This document shows, one piece after another, positions 43,877 to 52,313 of a stretch of DNA of 64,000 nt. Made by a program: the position numbers and the translations under genes. The notes under the pieces are model-generated. The model was not told the origin of the DNA. It searched no databases and saw only the letters and a program-made list of their open reading frames with translations. The stretch comes from CAWULT01 sp963923455 (GTDB lineage: Bacteria > Acidobacteriota > Vicinamibacteria > Vicinamibacterales > UBA2999), in assembly GCA_963923455.1 (NCBI GenBank), contig CAWULT010000005.1:16408-80407 (forward strand), read 5' to 3'. Positions within the stretch are counted from its first letter, which is position 1; every line of letters begins with the position of its first letter.

Positions 43877-45064
43877 GTGAGCCGCGGCATCACGCTGCCC
43901 GAGGGTGCCCGCTTCACCTGCCAGAGCTGCGGCAGGTGCTGTCAGGGCTGGGACGTGCCGGTCGACGCCGAGACGGCGGCCCGCCTGCGCGCACACGACT
44001 GGGGCACGGAGCCCTTCGAGCCGATGGGCTCGACCGGCCAGTTCCGGATTCGCCAGGTCGACGGGCGGTGCTACTTCCTCCGTCCGGACAACCACTGCCG
44101 CATCCACGTCGAACTGTCCTACGACGCCAAGCCTCCGGTGTGCCGGGGGTTTCCGCTGAGCGTGCTCGAAGTGGAGGGGCGCCAGTTCGCGCGGCTCAGC
44201 TACTGGTGTCCCACGGTTGTGGCGAACACGGGCAAGCCGCTCGAACAGCAGGGTCGGTGGGTCCGCGACACAGCCCGCCACGCCGACGTGCGTACGGCTG
44301 CGCTGCGGCTCGAGCCCGGGGTGGAGATCTCGGGCGGAGACTTCGACCGATTGCACCACGCCCTGCGCGAAGTGGTGCACGACGGTGCCCATCCGATCGG
44401 CGACCGGGTCGCGGCACTGGCCGGTCTGGTGCGCCGGCTGGCGTCGTCCCCCGGATTGCCTGTCGAGGCGGCGGTGCAGCAGGCTCGGCGTGATGGCATC
44501 GGCCGCTTGGCCGCCGATGCGCGTCGGGGAGGCGCCCCTGCCGCCGGGCGCCGCGCGATCTCGCTGTATCTGCTGCACGATCGGCCGCGCGGACGCATGG
44601 CCGGCATCCGGCGTTTCGCCGAAGTCGCGCTGTTCACGGCCGGGCTGGCCAGGCTTCGCACGCGCGCGGTGCCGGCCTGCGCGAGCCGGCGAATGGCTCG
44701 CCGGGTGACGTTCCAGCCCTCGCGGGTTGCCGGTGATCTGCTGGCCCGCTACCTCGCCTCCAAGATTGATTCCCGCCGCTACGTTGCCGGCGAGGCAACC
44801 GTGGTCGGGGGCATCAATCTGCTGCTGGTGGCCTACGGGTTGATCAGCGAATTGTCCCGCCTGCGGGCGGCGACGGACCGGCGCACCGAGTGCAGTGACG
44901 AAGACGTCACGCTGGCCGTGCAGGCGGCCGACCTGCTCGTCGTGGAGCACTCGGACCTGCGGCAGGGCGCCGTGCAGCGCCGCCTCGTCGACGGCGTGCT
45001 CGAGCGCCCAGATCTCGGAGCCGACGTCCTGGCGTTCGTCCACCCGGCCGGCCGCCCCTCCTGA
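43877..45064 (+). CDS. YkgJ-family cysteine-cluster protein (Zn/Fe-binding)
   Basis: 395 aa. GTG 43877 has GGGGAG six bases upstream. The N-terminus FTCQSCGRCCQGWDVPV has the C-x2-C-x2-CC cluster, with further cysteines in GRCYFL, NHCRIHV and PPVCRGFPL, the layout of YkgJ/FliB-type Fe-S or zinc proteins. The remaining 250 residues are helical and I do not recognise them. FliB-type members methylate lysines; here a redox or methyl-transfer role in glycan or pilin modification is only a guess. It closes the plus-strand run before a convergent terminator. Confidence 0.8.
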   Translation: MSRGITLPEGARFTCQSCGRCCQGWDVPVDAETAARLRAHDWGTEPFEPMGSTGQFRIRQVDGRCYFLRPDNHCRIHVELSYDAKPPVCRGFPLSVLEVEGRQFARLSYWCPTVVANTGKPLEQQGRWVRDTARHADVRTAALRLEPGVEISGGDFDRLHHALREVVHDGAHPIGDRVAALAGLVRRLASSPGLPVEAAVQQARRDGIGRLAADARRGGAPAAGRRAISLYLLHDRPRGRMAGIRRFAEVALFTAGLARLRTRAVPACASRRMARRVTFQPSRVAGDLLARYLASKIDSRRYVAGEATVVGGINLLLVAYGLISELSRLRAATDRRTECSDEDVTLAVQAADLLVVEHSDLRQGAVQRRLVDGVLERPDLGADVLAFVHPAGRPS

Positions 45065-45089
45065 CGCCCGTCCGCCCCTGAAAACGACA

Positions 45090-45121
45090 CGAGGGCATCC
45101 GGCTCACGCCGGACGCCCTCG
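45090..45121. terminator. Bidirectional hairpin terminator between convergent genes
   Basis: CGAGGGCATCCGGC (45090-45103), loop TCAC, GCCGGACGCCCTCG (45108-45121): 14-bp stem with one mismatch. On the minus strand it is followed by TGTCGTTTTC, so it is best suited to end the minus-strand transcript; it also follows the plus-strand Cys-cluster gene by 25 bases. Confidence 0.75.
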
Positions 45122-45157
45122 CGAGGTCCGCAGGTCCGCACCCCGGAGCCGGGTCCT

Positions 45158-45718
45158 TTACATCTGCTTGAGGAACGTGCCCGAGAAGTCCGCCGGATTG
45201 TTGAAGTGGATCTGCACGTGCTCCAGCATGACGCTGTTGTAGAACGCCGCCATGCTCATGAACGGCCCGGCCGGGAGCATCGACTGCGTGATCGAACCGT
45301 CGATGTCGAGGTTCCCGTGGCCGAGGGTGGTGTCCGAGTCGTCGTAGACGCAGTCGTCGTCGATGTCGGCATTGGTGCTGTCGCAGAGGACGATTTCACC
45401 AGCCCAGTCGCTCGACGTCAGGCTGACCCGCCTGACGAGGTGCTCGTAGGAGTCACCGACCGCCGCACCGCCCAAGTTGAAGCTGCGGACCATGTAGTCG
45501 AACTTGAAGCTCATGACGTTGCCGGACCTGCTGGACACCGTCAGCATCTGTCCGCTGCCGCCCTGGTTGGTCGCCCAGTTGGTGCTCGTCCGCGTCAGCT
45601 TGGCGACGAACACGTTCTTCTTCGTGATCGTCTGTGCCCACGCCGGCAAGGCCACGGACACGATCAGCAGCACCCAGAAAAGAACTCCACTCTTCTTGAA
45701 CCGTTCCATGTTGATCAC
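45158..45718 (-). CDS. Small secreted protein of unknown function
   Basis: 186 aa from GTG 45718, six bases after GGAGGA; GTG 45724 touches that site and ATG 45709 is 15 bases from it. Signal peptide FWVLLIVSVALPAWAQT. The mature part is beta-rich with an acidic stretch STNADIDDDCVYDDSD that could bind calcium, two cysteines close together, and no recognised domain. It has its own sigma-54 promoter candidate (45861-45876) and ends at a good terminator, so it appears to be a monocistronic RpoN-dependent secreted product. Confidence 0.72.
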   Translation of the reverse strand: MINMERFKKSGVLFWVLLIVSVALPAWAQTITKKNVFVAKLTRTSTNWATNQGGSGQMLTVSSRSGNVMSFKFDYMVRSFNLGGAAVGDSYEHLVRRVSLTSSDWAGEIVLCDSTNADIDDDCVYDDSDTTLGHGNLDIDGSITQSMLPAGPFMSMAAFYNSVMLEHVQIHFNNPADFSGTFLKQM

Positions 45719-45860
45719 AATCACTCCTCCGGCGGACGGACCCGGCCTGATAACAAGGTTCGTTTGAGACGCACGCGGTCAGCGATGGCGGCCGTGAGCC
45801 TCAGTTCCCGCTGGGGTCCCACCTTACCTACGGCCTACCGCTCTTCCTGGCCGCAACAGG

Positions 45861-45876
45861 AGCAAAACGGCCGCCA
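45861..45876 (-). promoter_or_regulatory. Sigma-54 (RpoN) promoter
   Basis: On the minus strand TGGCGGCCGTTTTGCT: TGGC at -24, TTGCT at -12, correct 10-base spacing between GG and GC. Predicted transcription start near 45851, upstream of the small secreted protein. Confidence 0.65.
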
Positions 45877-46038
45877 TGCCGGACGGCATCCATGCTGCCC
45901 ATGTATGTTACTCAGGATGAATGGTTTATCCGATCGTCGTGGAGATCGAGCGGCCAGCCAGATTGACCGAAAGTCCCTGAACTGAGAAACAAAAGTCGCT
46001 GGGATGCCGATCAAGGAAAACTTGGAGGGGGCTCGCGT

Positions 46039-46072
46039 CGGCGCTGGCGTCCCAGGACGGGCGCCAACGCCG
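46039..46072 (-). terminator. Hairpin after minus-strand DUF5060 gene
   Basis: CGGCGCTGGCG (46039-46049) and CGCCAACGCCG (46062-46072) make an 11-bp stem with one G-U pair. On the minus strand a TTTTCC stretch comes about 25 bases later. Weak rho-independent terminator candidate. Confidence 0.4.
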
Positions 46073-46094
46073 ATTCTCATTGTAGGACAGAGAC

Positions 46095-48752
46095 TTACGG
46101 CGTCGTGCCGATCTTGACGCCAGCATCGACAGCCGAGGACGGCAGCGAGCCCAGGTTCAATGCCAGGTTTCCCGCGCCATCGGCCGTGACGGTCGTCGCG
46201 GCCGGCTGTGTCGCCGAGCCCGCGTTGTCGAAGTACACCCACTGGGCCGGGTAGGAGGCCCCGGGCACGAAGCCCGTGACGGTGACGGTACCGTTCAACC
46301 GCGAGCCGTCCCAGGTGTACGGGCAGTTCTGGACGCCGCCGACGACGGCGCACCACGTGTGCTTGCGGTTCTGGATCCAGAGGTGCGCCCGACGATTCGT
46401 GACGTCCTTCTGACCCAGCACCCGCACGTCGTTGGGATTCGACACCGCCGCGCCGGCGTTCTGGTAGCGGCCGTTGTTGACCGGCAGGCCGGTCATGAAG
46501 TCGTAGTAGGGCCGGAAGACCTCGTGCAGCCCGTTGGCGGTCGACCCGTCGGGACCCGGCTGGCGTCGGAGGTTCTCGAACCACCAGTAGAGGTCGTGCA
46601 TCGCGCCGGCGTCGATCTGGCTCCAGACGAGATTGTGCAGCCAGACGCCCCTGGTGTCGCGCTGCAGGTTCACGTCCTCCTGCTGGACGGTCGGGGAGTC
46701 GAGGCCCGTCTCACCGCGCACGAGCGGCTTGCCGATCAGGCGGTCCAGCGACTGCAGGCTGTGCTCGCTGTGGTTCAGCGCCGCGTCGAAGGCCATGGCC
46801 TGCTTGAAACAGCTGTTGCTGGTGCCGCACCGCGCGACGACCACCGGATCCTTGGCCGCGGCGATGTTGACGTCGCCGGTCTGGCTCGTGCTGACGTAGG
46901 CGTGCAGGTCGGCGTAGTCGATGTTGGGATAGCTCGCGTTCCTCCAGAACGCCGCGACCGGCAGCGAGTGCCAGAACGACGTCGTCACGAGGTGATGGTT
47001 CGGTGCGAACTGCCGCATGTACTTGCCGAACTCGTCGGCCAGCACGTAGTGGCGGTCGAGCGACGGGTCGCCCTCGTTCACCAGTTCCCACGAGTGGACG
47101 CTCGTCGCGTAGCCCCACCGCGCCTGCAGGTAGCGCCACCACGCCTGCTGCAGCCAGCGGCCCGCCGTGACGCTGCGGTAGTTGCCGTAGAAGTTGGCCC
47201 CGCTGCCGGAGCCGAGCACGCCGTTGGCGTCGAGCCACTGGAAGATGTCCTCGCCCGCCTCGAGCACCACCACCTTGAGGAACACGTTGTTCTGCCGCGC
47301 GCTCTCGATGACCTGGTCGAACGCATACGAGAAGCGCTGCTCGAAGTACTTGTGGTGCTCCATCGACGGCTTCGCCACGATGTTCGGACCCGGCGTGCCA
47401 CCCGTCTGCTCCCGGATCTCGACCTGCGTCACGTACACGGCCGGCGGCCGGCCGGTCGCGGGGTTGCTGCCGCGGACGTTCTCGAGCGCCATGTAGAAAG
47501 GAGGCAGGAAGTCGTTGCTGCCCGAGTTCCAGGTGCCCTCGAGCACCTGCTCACCGGAGGTGTTGCCGGCGTAGGGCGAGATCACCAGGCCGGTGCTGTT
47601 CGAGCTCCCGGGCTCGTAGCAGTCCGTGTGCCACGTCCCGTTCGCCGGGTTCTGCATCTTCAAGACGAAACCGTAGTTCGGGAAGCTGGCGTTGCGCGGG
47701 CCCGTGATGTCGAAGGCGGTGTAGCGCACGGTGACCCGGTACGAGGTGTTCCGCTTCACCGCCGTCACGGCCTGGAAGCCGCCGATGAAGCGACAGGCCT
47801 CGAAGAAGCCCGTATTCTTGTTGCCCGCCGCGTCCTCCGCGTAGGTCATCCGAAGCTTGACGGTCGCGGGGTCGCCCGCCGGTGTCAGGCCGGTCCGGGG
47901 TATGTAGCCGCCGTAGTCCCCGCGCAGGCCGTACCACGGGTTCCAGGCCGAGCCGAAGATGGCCGACTGGGTCAGCCAGATCCGCGAGAGTTCCACGCCG
48001 CTCTGGTTGAACGTCGCGAAGCGGGCGGCACTCGTGCGGACCGGGTTGAACCAGTCGATACCCGCGTTGTAGCCGAGACCGGTGAAGGGCGTGCCGTCCT
48101 CGAACTCGAAGTAGCGCGTGTCGCGGCTGGACACGCGCAGGAAGCCCTTGCCCGACGACGGCGTCACCGTGAACGAGCGCTCGGCGCTCCGGGCGGTGCC
48201 GGCCGCGTCGCGCGCGGTCAGCCTGAACTGCCAGGTGCCCTCGCGAGGCGGCGCGAACCGCACCTTCCACGAGTACTGATCCAGGGGGTTGAACCAGTCG
48301 CGGTTGCCCTTCACCTGGTAGTCGAACGCCTGGTAGAGGAACGCCGGAATCGTGTGGATGGTCTGGAACCCGTCCTGGCTGAATTCGCCGTTGACCGTGA
48401 TGCCCCACCCCGCCGGGATACCCGCCGGCGGCGCCGAGTCGTACGGCATCTGCGGGTTGGTCGCGACCGTACCGGACACCGCGAAATCCACCTCGAACTT
48501 GTCGTACTTGCCGACCGTGTCCGGGGCCGTCACGGCACTGATCTGCAGGTTGCCGGACGTCGGCGGCGGAGGCGGCTCCGAGCCAGCGTAGATGCGCAGG
48601 TTCGAGGGCGGCTGTGGCGCCGTGGACTGTGCTTGCAGCGCGCCCGTGCCGGACGCGAGCGCGATGACGGAGCCCGCGGCGGCGGCGAGCAGCAGACGGC
48701 CGGTCCACGACCGGCTGGCGTCAGGGGCTGGGGTGCGAGACGTCCGAGACAT
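46095..48752 (-). CDS. Secreted DUF5060-type glycoside hydrolase-like protein (paralogue 2)
   Basis: 885 aa. AAGGAAA sits 8 bases before the ATG. Signal peptide residues about 17-42 end at ALQAQS, followed by APQPPSNLRI and a proline run. A DUF5060-like beta domain (KFEVDFAVSGTVA, WKVRFAPPREGTWQFRL) leads into a barrel with WELVNEGDPS (acid/base candidate Glu) and KPLVRGETGLDSP (nucleophile candidate Glu). It aligns along its whole length with the protein at 2137-4677, including TSFWHSLPVAAFW and DYADLHAYVSTS. Likely an extracellular hydrolase of the locus's own or a related glycan. Probably co-transcribed with the upstream beta-propeller gene. Confidence 0.82.
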   Translation of the reverse strand: MSRTSRTPAPDASRSWTGRLLLAAAAGSVIALASGTGALQAQSTAPQPPSNLRIYAGSEPPPPPTSGNLQISAVTAPDTVGKYDKFEVDFAVSGTVATNPQMPYDSAPPAGIPAGWGITVNGEFSQDGFQTIHTIPAFLYQAFDYQVKGNRDWFNPLDQYSWKVRFAPPREGTWQFRLTARDAAGTARSAERSFTVTPSSGKGFLRVSSRDTRYFEFEDGTPFTGLGYNAGIDWFNPVRTSAARFATFNQSGVELSRIWLTQSAIFGSAWNPWYGLRGDYGGYIPRTGLTPAGDPATVKLRMTYAEDAAGNKNTGFFEACRFIGGFQAVTAVKRNTSYRVTVRYTAFDITGPRNASFPNYGFVLKMQNPANGTWHTDCYEPGSSNSTGLVISPYAGNTSGEQVLEGTWNSGSNDFLPPFYMALENVRGSNPATGRPPAVYVTQVEIREQTGGTPGPNIVAKPSMEHHKYFEQRFSYAFDQVIESARQNNVFLKVVVLEAGEDIFQWLDANGVLGSGSGANFYGNYRSVTAGRWLQQAWWRYLQARWGYATSVHSWELVNEGDPSLDRHYVLADEFGKYMRQFAPNHHLVTTSFWHSLPVAAFWRNASYPNIDYADLHAYVSTSQTGDVNIAAAKDPVVVARCGTSNSCFKQAMAFDAALNHSEHSLQSLDRLIGKPLVRGETGLDSPTVQQEDVNLQRDTRGVWLHNLVWSQIDAGAMHDLYWWFENLRRQPGPDGSTANGLHEVFRPYYDFMTGLPVNNGRYQNAGAAVSNPNDVRVLGQKDVTNRRAHLWIQNRKHTWCAVVGGVQNCPYTWDGSRLNGTVTVTGFVPGASYPAQWVYFDNAGSATQPAATTVTADGAGNLALNLGSLPSSAVDAGVKIGTTP

Positions 48753-48797
48753 GTGCGGTTTCCTTGTGTGTCCTGTGCTGAGCGGTCCGCAGACGAC

Positions 48798-51620
48798 CTA
48801 CGAGCCGCCGCCCGCCTGGACGGCCGCGATGAGGTTCTGGATGTGATACAGGTCCCCGAGCATCCAGGGCACGTCGATCCACTTGCTCAGCTCCGCCTGC
48901 GACTGCCCGGCCACGTACGCCTTCGCCAGGAACAGGGCGTGCGAGTCGAAGATGTGGTGGGCCGATGCCTCCTGGAAGGAGTTGTTGTCCCGCGTCATGA
49001 ACCAGTGGGGGCAGACGTAGAGGTATTCGTTCAGCGCCGTGGTGATGCTGCCGGCCTGCGCGCTGGACCTCATCGCCCGGCCCAGGTCCGGCGTCATGTA
49101 CAGGAAGTTCCGCGTGCAGTTGAAGCGTCGCGTGTAGTTGTTCGCCATCAGCCCGGACGGGTTGTCGACGCTGCCTTCCCAGGGATGGTCCTTCGCGAAG
49201 CCGGTCAGCCGCGTGTTCAGCAGCGACGAGAGCTGGGTCGCCACGGTGGCCCGTGTCGCCGGATCGGGATTGCCGGCCAGGTCGGCCAGGTTCAGGAAGC
49301 CCTGATACCCGTTGATGTACTCGTTGTAGACGGCGGGGCCGCGGGTGATGTCGAGCACCTGCGCCGGCGGCGGCACGATGAGCAGGGGCCGTACGGCCGC
49401 GTATATGCTCGCCGCCTGCGCCGGCACCACCTGCGCGTACTTCCACGCCGCGTAGAAGACGCGCGGCGACGCCGCACCACCCGTGGTGTCGCCGATCTGG
49501 GTCATCCGCGTCTCGACTTCCGGCGGGTACTGCATCGCCTCGCGCGGCGTGCCGCTGTTCCAGCCGATGACGCGGACTGCGGTGCCGGCGAAGTACCGCT
49601 GCCAGTAGGCGGCGAGGTACTGCAGCAGGTCGGCCTTCAGGCCCGCCGACACGTACGGATAGGCGGCCGACAGGGTGTAGAGCGTGTCGGCCGGAGACCG
49701 GAAGTAGACGTTGCTCTCCGGCATGTCGGTCGTGTTGCTCGTGCCGCCGCCGTCGTTGATGTAGGCGGGCCTCAGGAAGCCGTTGGTGCCGTTGGCGCGC
49801 CACACGTCGACGATCTTGCGGACCTCGGTCTCGAGCCGGTTCGAAATCTCGGGGGCCGAGAGCGTCGTGCCCGTGTTCGGTGGATTGTTGTTGATGGTCA
49901 CGAGCGGCAGCGGCGTCTTCGTCGCGCTCGGGCCGAGGGCGATGATCGCGTTCGAGCGGTGCGTGAACAGGCGCTCCACCCGCTGCCCCGCGCCGTTGGT
50001 GAAGGCCAGCGGGACGAGCGGGTTCTGCATCCCGTGGTTGTGGTACACGCCGTTGCGGCTGTTTCGCGTCCCCTTGTAGTAGCCGCCGAGGCGCTGCAGG
50101 AACTCCTCGCCGTCGTAGAAGGCCCACATCGGATCGTACGGGTTGGCGTCACCCTGCGACGGCAGCTGGTAGTTCAACATGTTGCCGCCGTACGACCAGA
50201 AGGTGGCGGCGCCGCCCTCGAGGGCGCGCGCCTCACGGTCGCAGCAGAGGTTGGCGAAGACCCGGCCGGCGGCGGCCGACAGGATCAACGGCTCGTCGGC
50301 CGCGAAGGTGATGCCGCCCACCATTCGCAGCCACGAGGTGCCCTCTTTCCACGCCATGGCGCGCGACCGCGGGATGTTGGCGCCGGCCTTCTGGAACGGT
50401 CCCTCGAAGTAGAGTGCCGTCCCGTCGGACACCGGCGGGTGCATCTGGCCCTGTTCGTTCTGGCCCGACTGGATCCACGGCAGGTTGAACGGCTCGACTC
50501 CGTTCGACCGGTTGACGATGGCGTAGACGCGCCGGGCCGGGAACTGGTCGGCGTAGCCCTGCAGCGAGTACGGCCCCCCGTTGCCGGCCGTCGTGCTCAG
50601 CACCGCCGAGCCGGCGGGCCAGCCGTGCGAACCGTCGCTCGAGTTGATGACGGTACCGGCATTGAGCGTGGTGGAACCCGTACCGAAGAAACCGTCGTAG
50701 TCGACGCCGTCGGAGCCGGCGTCGCTGGCGCCAGGGCTCGTGTTCATCTTGTACGCGGTCGAGGCGGCCCAGACGACGTAGTTGCCGTGCACCACCGGCC
50801 ACCAGGTGCTGTACTGTTCACCCGGCAGCTTGCGAGCCGTCCGCCATACGAGGCTGCCGGACGAGGCGTTCAGCGCGTACCCGTACATGTCCATCGAGGC
50901 CACGTACACGACGCCCCCCGAGGACGCCGCGGACTGCATGATGGGCCCACCCGTCGGGTACTGCCAGGCGAGCGAGCCGTCCGACGCGTTGACCGCGTAG
51001 AAGTTGCCGTCGCGGTTGCCGATGTAGACCCTGCCGCCCGTGACGAGAGGGTTGGCGCTGAAGCCCGCGCCGCCGATGAACCGCCAGTTCAACCCGCAGT
51101 TGGAGGAGTTCAGCGCGTAGAGCGTGCGGTCGTAGCCAGGCACGTAGACCGTGCCGCTGTCGACCGTTGGCGTCGCCACGGGGAGTTCCGTATCGAACCG
51201 GCAGATCAGGCCGCCGTTCTCCGCGTCCAGGACGACCAGACCCTTCCCGGTCGCGACGTAGACCCTCCCATCCGCCGTGATGACTTGGGTGCTGCCGCTG
51301 ATGAACGCTTCGATCGGACGGTACCAGGCGATGCCGCTGACCGTGGTGACCGTAGCCGGAGAGTAGGACGTGCGCTGGATGGTGGCGCCCGCCGTCGGCC
51401 AGCCGCCGAGGTCTCCCGTGCCCGTCGGTGGCGGGGGAGGGGTGCTGTCTGACAGGATCCGCAGGTTCGTGGGGGACTGCGGCTGCGTTTGCGCCAGGAG
51501 CACGCCGCCGAAATCGAACCCCGCGCCGGCAAGTGCCAGCAGACCGAGGAGTGCCGCGCCGGCGCCGGCGAGTTGCGCCCAGCGAACCCCGCCCTGACTC
51601 TGTCTCGTTGCTCTCTTCAT
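48798..51620 (-). CDS. Secreted PQQ-like beta-propeller plus helical domain protein
   Basis: 940 aa from ATG 51620; the longer frame adds 23 residues ahead of the signal peptide. Signal helix at residues 15-43 ends at LLAQT, then PQSPTNLRIL and a proline run. Residues about 70-400 contain PQQ-type blades (GRVYVATGKGLVVLDAENGG, GTVYVPGYDRTLYALNSSN, GRVYIGNRDGNFYAVNASDG, GVVYVASMDMYGYALNASSG). The last 400 residues are mostly helical with PAYINDGGGTSN and EYINGYQGFLNLADLAG and match no family I know. First gene of a minus-strand operon behind a sigma-54 promoter. The propeller may be structural, with no evidence of PQQ binding. Confidence 0.75.
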   Translation of the reverse strand: MKRATRQSQGGVRWAQLAGAGAALLGLLALAGAGFDFGGVLLAQTQPQSPTNLRILSDSTPPPPPTGTGDLGGWPTAGATIQRTSYSPATVTTVSGIAWYRPIEAFISGSTQVITADGRVYVATGKGLVVLDAENGGLICRFDTELPVATPTVDSGTVYVPGYDRTLYALNSSNCGLNWRFIGGAGFSANPLVTGGRVYIGNRDGNFYAVNASDGSLAWQYPTGGPIMQSAASSGGVVYVASMDMYGYALNASSGSLVWRTARKLPGEQYSTWWPVVHGNYVVWAASTAYKMNTSPGASDAGSDGVDYDGFFGTGSTTLNAGTVINSSDGSHGWPAGSAVLSTTAGNGGPYSLQGYADQFPARRVYAIVNRSNGVEPFNLPWIQSGQNEQGQMHPPVSDGTALYFEGPFQKAGANIPRSRAMAWKEGTSWLRMVGGITFAADEPLILSAAAGRVFANLCCDREARALEGGAATFWSYGGNMLNYQLPSQGDANPYDPMWAFYDGEEFLQRLGGYYKGTRNSRNGVYHNHGMQNPLVPLAFTNGAGQRVERLFTHRSNAIIALGPSATKTPLPLVTINNNPPNTGTTLSAPEISNRLETEVRKIVDVWRANGTNGFLRPAYINDGGGTSNTTDMPESNVYFRSPADTLYTLSAAYPYVSAGLKADLLQYLAAYWQRYFAGTAVRVIGWNSGTPREAMQYPPEVETRMTQIGDTTGGAASPRVFYAAWKYAQVVPAQAASIYAAVRPLLIVPPPAQVLDITRGPAVYNEYINGYQGFLNLADLAGNPDPATRATVATQLSSLLNTRLTGFAKDHPWEGSVDNPSGLMANNYTRRFNCTRNFLYMTPDLGRAMRSSAQAGSITTALNEYLYVCPHWFMTRDNNSFQEASAHHIFDSHALFLAKAYVAGQSQAELSKWIDVPWMLGDLYHIQNLIAAVQAGGGS

Positions 51621-52087
51621 GACACCCTTACCCTGCTCACCCCGCGGAACGGACACATCCCCGCGTCGACACGCACTACCGAATACCACCGAGGATGCAT
51701 ACGTCGCGCCAGAGACGGCGCCCCACCATCAGACCGAGCACGGTGACCGGTTTGTGTCCGATAAGGACATCGAAATCAACATTTTGCGAGCACACGCCAC
51801 TGTGGGGCCCAGCCGGCGCCGGCCTCGAAACCGACGGTTGGCGTTCGGGCGCGCCTCACACTGACAGGTCTGTATTTTCAAAACCGTCGTTAGACAAGGC
51901 ACGACAAGCCGATGGCGAGCTGGCCGACCGGAGTATCGGGCGATGGGATTCCTCGCATTCCGCGGCGCAAGGGACGCGATAATTGCTTCGCTCGAGCCGA
52001 GATCCAGGGTAGACGCCGAGGCACGAGCCGAGGCGCCCACCCCGGAGCGGGCCGCCCAGGGCGGCTCACGGGAATCATGGAGCAGGC
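51621..52087. other. Divergent intergenic region
   Basis: 467 bases between the beta-propeller gene (minus) and the Wzz-fragment/kinase genes (plus). The minus-strand sigma-54 site is at 51696-51711. For the plus direction I found no convincing promoter: the nearest GG-N10-GC pattern (51963-51978) lacks the TTGC half. An AT-rich patch at 51871-51884 may help melting. No small gene recognised. Confidence 0.6.
51696..51711 (-). promoter_or_regulatory. Sigma-54 (RpoN) promoter
   Basis: On the minus strand TGGCGCGACGTATGCA: TGGC-x-CG at -24 and TGCA at -12 with the right spacing. Predicted start near 51686, about 65 bases before the beta-propeller gene's ATG. Confidence 0.6.
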
Positions 52088-52291
52088 ATGGTCATGGCGC
52101 GCGATACCATTTTCCGCAACGCGAGCGACGTCGGCCGGGTGCTCGACGTCCCCGTGCTGGCGGTCGTGCCGACGCTGGTTGCCGTTGCCGGGGCGCCGCC
52201 GCCACGGACGGTTCGGTCCCGGACGGTCGTGCTGGCCATTGTGATCGCGGCGTTGGTCGGCGCCGGGGTGCTGGCGTGGGCCCTCAGATAG
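52088..52291 (+). CDS. C-terminal fragment of a Wzz/chain-length determinant (juxtamembrane loop + TM2)
   Basis: 67 aa. ATG 52088 has GGAG five bases upstream. DTIFRNASDVGRVLDVPVLA resembles the cytoplasmic C-terminal segment of EPS chain-length determinants, where D-V-x3-L-x-L/V-P-V-L-A-x-I/V-P precedes or follows the second membrane helix. A single helix (VVLAIVIAALVGAGVLAWAL) ends the protein. The periplasmic Wzz domain and first helix are absent, and the upstream frame (stop at 52010-52012) shows no remnant of them. It lies 22 bases before a BY-kinase, as a full-length determinant would. Either a gene remnant or a minimal kinase activator. Confidence 0.7.
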   Translation: MVMARDTIFRNASDVGRVLDVPVLAVVPTLVAVAGAPPPRTVRSRTVVLAIVIAALVGAGVLAWALR

Positions 52292-52313
52292 GCTGCCCGG
52301 GAACGGAGGTCTG

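Larger units (their letters stand above)
45719..46094 (-). other. Intergenic region, minus-strand promoter and hairpin
   Basis: 376 bases. It carries a hairpin after the DUF5060 gene (46039-46072), a sigma-54 promoter on the minus strand (45861-45876) and a leader of about 130 bases. No gene recognised; short plus-strand frames here have no homology and sit opposite the leader. Confidence 0.65.

Noticed and set aside
46359..51452. A 1697-codon plus-strand reading frame
   Set aside because: It lies opposite two well-supported secreted-protein genes on the minus strand, is Arg/Val/Gly-rich without recognisable domains, and is explained by GC-rich codon third positions.
51784..51802. TGGCGTGTGCTCGCAA on the minus strand as a sigma-54 site
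   Set aside because: Spacing is one base short; the site at 51696-51711 fits better.
51963..51978. CGGCGCAAGGGACGCG as a sigma-54 site for the kinase gene
   Set aside because: Spacing is right but the -12 element is ACGC, so the match rests on GC content alone.
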